DNA of 13,692 nt. Source: Smittium culicis. Its lineage: Eukaryota; Kickxellomycota; Harpellomycetes; Harpellales; Legeriomycetaceae. The notes beneath the pieces were generated by a model that searched no databases, was not told the DNA's origin, and worked only from the letters and a program-made list of their open reading frames with translations. The stretch covers positions 1 through 13,692 of the forward strand of contig LSSN01003712.1 in assembly GCA_001970855.1 (NCBI GenBank), written 5' to 3'. Position 1 is the stretch's first letter. Each line of letters starts with the position of its first letter. Both the position numbers and the translations under genes were made by a program. This document shows positions 8,320 to 13,692 of the stretch, in pieces.

Positions 8320-9819
8320 CTATGTGAACGAGTTGAGGAGGTCGCAGTACTCAAGCTTAATCTTGCGCGCTCTGTTGAGGGCGTCGGTGTCAGGGAACAA
8401 GCCGAGGAACCCTTGCGCCTGGTTGATGCGCTCCCTCTTCTGCTGCATCTGGTACTCGCACTGTTCGCGCAGATTGCTGACGTAGCTGTTGACTACCTGC
8501 TTCTCGAACCGCGCGAGTTTGGTCCTGCTGCGGCTGATGTCGCTATTGACGAAATCGCGCTGGTTGACGTAGTACGGCACTTTATGGCTGCTCGTATACT
8601 TCTTGAGATTGTATTTCGGCGTGTGCTTGAAACTGAAGTTAGCCTCTGACTCGGACATGAACGAACTCAAAAAGTTTGAGAAGAGCATTATTGCAAAAAA
8701 CACAAGGATCGGGTACAGCTGCCTCATTAACCCGCCTTGGTCTCCCTGTGCTGCATTAGTATGTTGATGTTGCTGCTGTCTAAACCTGTTTCCTGTCGAG
8801 TACGAGTTGTAAGTCCGCGTTCGCATCCGTGGCCCGAAACTATACCCTGCTTGCTCTAGAAAACATATGAATATATTTATTTATTTATTTATATAAATTC
8901 AGTAATTAATATTTTAAGCTGGAGTATTCTATTAATAAAATAATATAGAAGGGACTATTTATTACCACCGAAAAACATATTGAAGAGGTCTTCAGGGTTG
9001 ATTTCGGACTCGAAGTGGGCAAAGTTTCTGCTATTGTTTGAGTAGAAGTGAGAGTTTTGGGAATGCGAAGAGGTAGCTCTTTCAGAAGCTTCAGAGCCAT
9101 ACATATCGTAAGTGCTCTTTTTGTCAGTATCGCTCAGCGTAGTAAACGCCTTGCTAACAACTATAATTAAAAAAGTTTCAAATAGCAAGAGTTAATAAAA
9201 TATTTGAAAATGCTAGATTAATTAAGGTGCTATATATAAGGAAGAGTACTTTTGAAAGCTTCATCTGCGCCAGGGGCTTTGTTTTTGTCTGGATGAAACT
9301 GCAGAGCCATCTAGAATTGATGAATCATATAGTTATGCATATTATATAAATTGGATATATATATAAAATAGGTATTTAATAGATATAAAGGGAGGTGGAG
9401 GAGAGAGTAGATACCTTTCTATAAGCTTTTTTGATGTTAGATTGGTCAGCAGTTTTGTCGAGGCCTAGTACAGCGTAGAGGTCGTTTTTAAGAGACAAGA
9501 TCTTATTGACGGCAGCTTTCTGTTCAGGGGTGTACTGAGCTGGAGAGGAATTATTATTATTGTTGTTGATTGTTGTGGATGTGGGTTTTTTGTAGTCAGT
9601 AGAGGAAGTTTGCGAGGAAAAGGGGGTAGAACTACTTTTAGTTTGGTTTTGGTTTTTAAACTCATTTGAAAGTTTTTCTAAAAGAGTTTCGGCTTGAGGG
9701 AGTTTATGGAGACGAATGGATTTGTTTGTGAATTTGATTGCAGCCTCAAGGTCGCCTTCCTGGTACCGCTTCTTTGCTAGCTCCAAGCATTTTTCAGCCT
9801 GATCGAGATTTACAACCAT
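8320..9819 (-). CDS. DNAJB12: ER membrane J-protein, DNAJB12/14 type with DUF1977 (four exons)
   Basis: On the minus strand, exons 9819-9415, 9310-9250, 9160-8966 and 8855-8320 give 398 aa, close to the 370-380 aa I recall for animal DNAJB12/14. The family anchors in the ER membrane and recruits Hsp70 from the cytosolic face for quality control and ER-associated degradation; yeast Hlj1 has a similar role. The N-terminal helical segment (1-55, AEKCLELAKKRY) matches the family. A Ser/Thr/Asn-rich linker with six Asn (85-90) leads to the J domain (about 113-177). This domain has YAVLGL, KKAYRK, the Hsp70-activating HPD at 141-143 and FTTLSD. A short region ending in FFGG follows, then one membrane helix (about 267-287) and DUF1977 (about 295-395), with the hallmark YYVN at 315-318. 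All exon phases agree and no key residue is missing. The start ATG is the only one fitting the conserved N-terminus. Confidence 0.93.
8856..8965 (-). other. J-protein intron 3 (110 nt)
   Basis: On the gene strand the donor is GTAATA and the acceptor TTTCTAG, in phase 1. It joins FFGG to EQAGYSFG and creates a Glu codon. The downstream frame leads to the membrane helix and DUF1977. Confidence 0.88.
9161..9249 (-). other. J-protein intron 2 (89 nt)
   Basis: On the gene strand the donor is GTACTC and the acceptor AATTATAG, in phase 1. It creates Ile156 and yields EAFKIVSKAFTTLSD, the normal helix III-IV segment of a J domain. A second AG nine bases downstream would delete three codons and fit the family less well. 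Confidence 0.85.
9311..9414 (-). other. J-protein intron 1 (104 nt)
   Basis: On the gene strand the donor is GTATCT and the acceptor AATTCTAG, in phase 0. It joins KKAYRK to MALQFHPDK inside helix II of the J domain, just before the HPD loop. Exon 2 is only 61 nt. Confidence 0.9.
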
Positions 9820-10560
9820 AGTTTATTTGTTTAGCTTTTAGAAACTAGCAATTCTTTATTAAATAACAAAAAAAAAATTTATCGCTAATTTTGAATATAT
9901 TTTTTTCCTCGTTCGTTCAGTTAATAAATTAAGGGGGTGGGTGTGATGAATTGTTAGCACTTAGTTTTCGAGAGTTGTATTGACATACGTAAAAGGAGGA
10001 TTAGTAGTGATAAAAGACGAAATCTGGGTTTAATGGGCTGGTCGTAAATGTATGAATATAATGAAAAAGGGGAGTAATTTTTTATTTTTAAGTATTAAAG
10101 TGAAAAAAGGATTGAATTGAATTGATTAAAAGTATTAAAGATATAAAGGAGATAAATTAAAGTTTAGAAAGATTAGTTGAATATAAAATACATATTTAAT
10201 ATTAGTGTATTAATTGCATAAATGTGTTAAATATGTTGATTGGCTATTTATACATGGCTGTTAGAATGGTTGGTGTCGATTAATTATTGGCTATAGATTT
10301 AGGCGAATGGGCAGCCGTATTTTTGGAGACAAATGGGCATTGTTGGTTGGAATATTTATGACCGAGAGTGGTTGGAGGAGGCGTATTGATAGGAGGGGAG
10401 TGATAGGCGGAATTATAATATAGAAGCAGATGGAAATTTTTAAGAGTTAAACAGAGTAAGTAATGCCAAGCTTTTATATTTCTTGGATAAACACTAATCG
10501 CTAACAAAATAGACCAGATAACTACTTAGTACTCTTTATATCAGCTAAAGTTATAATATA
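9820..10560. other. Upstream flank of the J-protein gene, no gene seen
   Basis: Read on the gene strand, the first 150 bases contain pyrimidine tracts and a run of T. No TATA box at a usual distance is convincing. Near 10237 and 10284 the string ATTGGCTAT occurs twice (inverted CCAAT boxes on the plus strand). The longest open frame, 75 codons on the minus strand at 10280-10507, resembles nothing I know. Confidence 0.4.
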
Positions 10561-10608
10561 AACTCGCCGACCTTTGCAGATACATAGAAGACTCATGGAC
10601 TATGGTGC

Positions 10609-10680
10609 ATTTACATGTATACACGGTAAGGATATATGCTTGTCTGAGCCATAGTAGAATTACACGTATACACTGTTAAT
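10609..10680. repeat. Degenerate direct repeat with 50-bp period
   Basis: ATTTACATGTATACACGGTA (from 10609) recurs as AATTACACGTATACACTGTT (from 10659). Similarity continues upstream of each copy (CTATGGTG versus CATAGTAG). This looks like an old tandem duplication of about 50 bp. Both copies contain the palindrome GTATAC. Confidence 0.65.
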
Positions 10681-10765
10681 GAGCAATCACTCGCAGAACC
10701 TGAGAAGTGAGCAAGTGGAAAATACATTTTGCACTACAATTCTTTTAAGCTTTGTATAGAGCAAA

Positions 10766-10822
10766 ATGTTAACTTTGAGTATGGCAGATGTTAACTTTGA
10801 GTATAGCAGATGTTAACTTTAG
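10766..10822. repeat. 22-bp tandem repeat, about 2.6 copies
   Basis: Copies at 10766-10787 and 10788-10809 and a partial copy at 10810-10822 each begin ATGTTAACTTT. The first two differ at one base. The period equals that of the array at 6875-6941, although the sequences are unrelated. It lies in the spacer between the divergently transcribed J-protein and uL13 genes. Confidence 0.85.
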
Positions 10823-11006
10823 AGGTGATTTGAGAGCGAGTATGTGTGTTTATAGGTATAAAACAGCAGAATTAGAGCAGTTTTAACTCTTTTGTGGGCA
10901 GTAGACTAATTTTTGACCATCAAAATATAACCAACTATGCTCGGTTAAAACTCATTAATTCCGAGTCTTTAATAGTTATTGGTTTATTGTAAAATAACAA
11001 CAAATA

Positions 11007-11210
11007 ATGAATTTGGTTATAAATCATAAACGAATAATTAATTTGGATCTTTTAAAGAGTGTTGGATGGGAAAGGGTTAATAGCTTTAATAGCCTTACAA
11101 ACAGCGATAAAGTAAAGAAGTATAAAAGTGCCAGCCAACAGTTGCAAATCCATAAAGTAATTCGCCAACTAGTCTGTAATCCTGAAAGGGTACATTTCTA
11201 TGGCCTTTAA
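11007..11210 (+). CDS. Possible small hypothetical ORF (67 aa)
   Basis: An ATG-initiated 67-codon frame with varied codons and no low-complexity bias. The product is basic, with MNLVINHKR at the start and QLVCNPERVHFYGL at the end, and has no signal peptide, membrane helix or motif that I recognise. It sits alone in a 2.9-kb spacer, about 130 bp after a tandem repeat. No splice-linked exon is obvious. It may be chance, a lone small gene or a fragment of a decayed element. Confidence 0.2.
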   Translation: MNLVINHKRIINLDLLKSVGWERVNSFNSLTNSDKVKKYKSASQQLQIHKVIRQLVCNPERVHFYGL

Positions 11211-11499
11211 TTTTTCGCATATACAATCGTGTATAGCTGATCATATCAGAGCGAATCATCAAAACTGGATTCGTGCCTGAAATAGCAATATGTAGTAATT
11301 GGTTTGCGGATTATATTAAAGATGCCAATGAGGAAAGGAAATGATTTATCCCAGAAAATTAACGATTCGACAGGGTACTTGCAGTATTAATTCTCGATAA
11401 TAGTTGGATGAATAGATTTAATATTTGGCAGACTAATATTTTAGCTATGAATGATATATAGACTATTTGACAATTAACTGTTATCGAGCAATACTGGGG

Positions 11500-11515
11500 T
11501 CATCCAATTGGATGA
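11500..11515. repeat. 16-bp perfect palindrome
   Basis: TCATCCAATTGGATGA is its own reverse complement. It contains two overlapping CCAAT-type pentamers back to back (CCAAT/ATTGG). A half-site, TTGGATGAA, occurs again about 105 bp upstream near 11404. It could be a dimeric transcription-factor site. Confidence 0.7.
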
Positions 11516-12031
11516 ACACTCAAAATGGTGGAGGGGTAATATAAACGAAAAAGGCTATTGGCCACACTATTTGCAATATTCATATTAAGCCTGATCATTG
11601 GTTTGTGGATTTTGGGGTGCACAAAGAGGAGAATAAATATTATAGAAAATATCTATAAATAGTCGCATAATTGTATATGTAACCAATAATCACAGGCTAA
11701 AGAGGAGAATCCAATTAGCAGCATTATCGGAAAGTGATTGGCAAGTGTAGTAGCGCTGGCGGCCACTCGTTCTTGATCCGTTAGCACAACAAAAGAAACT
11801 TCTAAAAAGTCAGTAAGGGTGGGCCCAATGCAAAAAAAAAAAAAAGGTAATGGCTAGCCACTCACGTCATAGAAACGAAACATCGCTCTAATTAGCTGCA
11901 TTTCGCCAGCCATCTCACTGATTAGCGGAAGACGAGCCAATAGTAAGTGCATAACCGTCTAGATCTAATTAAGGACGCCATTACTCGCTGCTTGTCTGGC
12001 CTATCCGCTCTTCGCCAGTAAACGCTTCAAC

Positions 12032-12088
12032 GCATTAGACCCCTATTAGGTATTCGACCCCTTATTTGGCATTAGACCCCTTATAGCC
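12032..12088. promoter_or_regulatory. Three GACCCC motifs at 18-19-bp spacing
   Basis: GACCCC starts at 12038, 12056 and 12075, each followed by TAT or TTAT. Two copies sit in the longer shared context GCATTAGACCCCT. The first overlaps CCCTATTAGG, near a MADS-box (CArG-like) site. The block lies about 680 bp upstream of the uL13 start codon, so it may be a distal control element of that gene. The factor is unknown. Confidence 0.4.
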
Positions 12089-12110
12089 TTCTTTTCAGCT
12101 AAGTTCAGCG

Positions 12111-12500
12111 AAATGAAAAAGTATTGAGAGAGAAGGCAGCAAAAGGAGAGGAGAGGATTGAAGCTGATTTCGAAGAGGGGATAAAAAAAAAAAGGAAGAA
12201 GGGATAGACAGAAAAAAAAAAATTAAATCAAAATGAAAATGAAAAAAAAAACTTTATTCGCCCAGCCGCTTGCTGTCATCAATCCCTACCACCCCATCAG
12301 CTTTTAGTTCCCTCTCTTTCTCTATTAAAAAGTCTTTTTTTTTAGACCCTCAATTCCACCCCCCCCCCTTATTCCTCAAAAAACGTAGTCTGAAAAGGTG
12401 TTGTGTTTTTTTTTATAAAACTACTCATTTCCCCTTTTTCTACTTTCTCTTTCTTTTTCACTTATACTATTGCTTTTTTTCTTTTCTCTAAAATTAAATA
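12111..12500. promoter_or_regulatory. Polypurine-to-polypyrimidine switch upstream of uL13
   Basis: The plus strand is almost all purine from about 12111 to 12252 (GA blocks and A runs of 9-11). From about 12296 to 12480 it becomes strongly pyrimidine-rich, with CT blocks, T runs and a run of about ten C near 12360. Such asymmetric tracts tend to exclude nucleosomes and are common at strong promoters. No reading frame is needed to explain it. Confidence 0.55.
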
Positions 12501-12655
12501 AGCTCTAATATAATCAATCCCCATAACCCCCCACTTATCTCCTCTCTTTGCTCTTGCCGATTTTTATATTATAGTATCTTCGAATAATCGGATCTAATTC
12601 CTTTTCATTAACCGTAAGCTGCTTCAACCACCCCCTCCTTCTCCTCCTCCCACCC

Positions 12656-12662
12656 TATATAA
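12656..12662 (+). promoter_or_regulatory. TATA box of the uL13 gene
   Basis: TATATAA lies about 105 bp before the uL13 start codon, inside a C/T-rich segment. Pyrimidine-rich sequence 25-60 bp downstream could serve as the initiator. Confidence 0.55.
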
Positions 12663-12766
12663 TTCTTCTCTACCGCTCCCCTCCATTACTCTTCCATGAA
12701 ACTAACCCTTTACTATCTCTTTTCTTACTTTAATAGAATTTCCTTAAAACTACTTGAATAAAAAAA

Positions 12767-13575
12767 ATGAACTACTCTTTCGAAAAGGTAACAACTTTTT
12801 TCTCCTCTTACTCTCGACTCTCTTACCAAATCATTTCTTACTTAACCATTATTTCTTCTCTCGATTCTTAGGCTTACGTCATCGATGGTAAGGGCCATCT
12901 CCTCGGTCGTCTTGCTTCTACCGTCTCCAAAATGTTGCTCGCTGGACAAAAGGTTGTTGTTGTCCGTTGCGAACAAATGAACGTTTCCGGAACCTTCTTC
13001 AGAAACAAGAGTATAAACCCATTCTTTATTTTCTCTCATTAAACAAAACTATTTCCCCTTTAACCATCATTTAAACACATTCTCTAACTTTTACCCTTTC
13101 CAAAAAATTTTCAATCTATTCAGTTAAATTCCAAGCCTACCTCCGCAAGCGCTGCTTGGTTAACCCATCCCACGGTCCTATCCATTTCCGTGCTCCATCA
13201 AGAATCTTCTACCGCGCCATCCGTGGTATGATTCCCCACAAAACCCCCCGCGGTGCTGCTGCTCTTGACCGCCTAAAAGTCTTTGAAGGTATCCCACCTC
13301 CATTTGACAAACAAAAGAGAATGGTTGTCCCACAAGCCCTAAGAGTCTTGCGTCTCGCTCCAAGCCGCAAATTCACCACCTTGGACAGATTGGCCTCTGA
13401 AGTCGGATGGAAATACCAAGACGTTATCTCCAACCTCGAAGCCAAGAGAAAGGTCAAATCTAACGCCTACTATGAACGCAAGAAGGCCCTCGCCAACCTC
13501 CGCTCTAAAGCCATCGCTGCCGCCGATTCTCAACTCTCTGCCATCAGATCTGAACTCGCCTCCTTGGGTCACTAA
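12767..13575 (+). CDS. RPL16: 60S ribosomal protein uL13 (Rpl16/RPL13A), three exons
   Basis: Exons 12767-12787, 12872-13010 and 13124-13575 give 203 aa, matching the usual 199-203 aa of eukaryotic uL13. The protein is a structural component of the large ribosomal subunit in the cytoplasm. The conserved N-terminal part reads [16 protein letters not shown] (8-23) and [13 protein letters not shown] (35-47). The central signature (about 68-114) is [19 protein letters not shown], then [19 protein letters not shown]. After [10 protein letters not shown] come [18 protein letters not shown] and a basic helical C-terminus ending SLGH. The seven-residue first exon (MNYSFEK) rests on a single ATG directly after an A run and a phase-0 splice, so the start is good but less conserved than the rest. 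Codons strongly favour C-ending forms, as expected of a highly expressed gene. Flanks carry a TATA box and pyrimidine tracts. Confidence 0.96.
12788..12871 (+). other. uL13 intron 1 (84 nt)
   Basis: The donor is GTAACA and the acceptor ATTCTTAG, in phase 0, with a branch-like TTAAC at 12842. It separates the short N-terminal exon from AYVIDGKG. Confidence 0.88.
13011..13123 (+). other. uL13 intron 2 (113 nt)
   Basis: The donor is GTATAA and the acceptor CTATTCAG, in phase 1, with a branch-like CTAAC near 13084. It joins FFRNK to [10 protein letters not shown]. No C/D snoRNA boxes were seen inside it. Confidence 0.92.
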
Positions 13576-13652
13576 TTTTATTTTTGTTTTTTTTTTGTAA
13601 CCCTCCCCCTCCCACCTCCACTTCAAACCTAAAATAACATCTTTTTTGTTAA

Positions 13653-13658
13653 AATAAA
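13653..13658 (+). terminator. Candidate poly(A) signal of uL13
   Basis: AATAAA lies about 80 nt after the uL13 stop codon, following a T run and a C-rich stretch, a plausible position for 3' end formation. Confidence 0.4.
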
Positions 13659-13692
13659 ATATTCTTTATTTACTATCCCCTTATATTAATTT

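Larger units (their letters stand above)
11211..12110. other. Non-coding spacer with scattered short repeats
   Basis: This stretch of moderate GC has no open frame worth calling. It holds the palindrome at 11500-11515, a small hairpin TATAGA/TCTATA at 11641-11657, two copies of AAAGAGGAGAAT (near 11626 and 11699), a run of 13 A near 11831, and the GACCCC triplet at 12032-12088. An imperfect inverted pair lies at AAGCCTGATCATTGG (near 11586) and CCAATAATCACAGGCT (near 11681). No tRNA B-box or rRNA match was seen. Confidence 0.45.

Noticed and set aside
8309..8321. GGAAAGTC resembles the CR-I core of RNase P RNA.
   Set aside because: It abuts the J-protein stop codon and no matching CR-V or helix P4 partner was seen.
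8413..8649. Plus-strand frame of 78 codons, Leu/Val/Ala-rich.
   Set aside because: Exactly antisense to the DUF1977 exon of the J-protein; a shadow of its codon pattern.
11240..11255. TATCAGAGC resembles a retroelement primer-binding site.
   Set aside because: Only nine bases match, no LTR pair or element proteins flank it.
12270..12491. 73-codon Ser/Phe/Pro-rich frame before uL13.
   Set aside because: It starts at a non-ATG codon and is a translation of the pyrimidine-rich promoter tract.
13011..13123. Possible intronic snoRNA, since vertebrate RPL13A introns host C/D snoRNAs.
   Set aside because: No RTGATGA and CTGA box pair is visible in either uL13 intron.

Overview
The window looks like nuclear DNA from a fungus. 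It holds three ordinary eukaryotic housekeeping genes split by eight short GT-AG introns (84-180 nt). They are a Ypk1/Gad8-type AGC kinase with the C2-like N-terminal domain typical of fungal members, an ER membrane J-protein of the DNAJB12/DUF1977 type, and ribosomal protein uL13 (Rpl16/RPL13A). CTG reads as Leu at conserved kinase positions, so the standard genetic code fits. I cannot place the lineage. The intron density, the very AT-rich spacer and the moderately GC genes would suit several early-diverging or basal ascomycete groups.

Layout: 1-2880 is an extremely AT-rich, gene-free stretch. 2881-4260 is non-coding DNA of clearly higher GC with several inverted repeats but no recognisable gene. 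4569-6808 (+) is the kinase (4 exons, 617 aa), with a pyrimidine-rich leader upstream. 6809-8319 is the spacer between convergent genes. It carries a 22-bp tandem repeat and, at about 7495-8157, a TATA-plus-GGA-tract promoter-like block followed by possible short spliced exons of unknown meaning. 8320-9819 (-) is the J-protein (4 exons, 398 aa). 9820-12766 is a 2.9-kb spacer with short tandem repeats, a 16-bp perfect palindrome, a triple GACCCC motif and a purine-to-pyrimidine switch. 12767-13575 (+) is uL13 (3 exons, 203 aa).

The three genes do not form a pathway. The kinase acts in TORC2 to PDK1 to Ypk1 membrane and lipid homeostasis signalling, the J-protein in ER quality control, and uL13 in the 60S ribosome. 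All three reading frames were reconstructed from splice phase and are intact. I found no mobile element with recognisable proteins, no tRNA or rRNA, no CRISPR, and no convincing new gene system. The most useful leads are the unexplained plus-strand unit between the convergent genes, the frame-preserving intron 1 of the kinase, the strand-composition switches, and the repeat clusters in the two long spacers.
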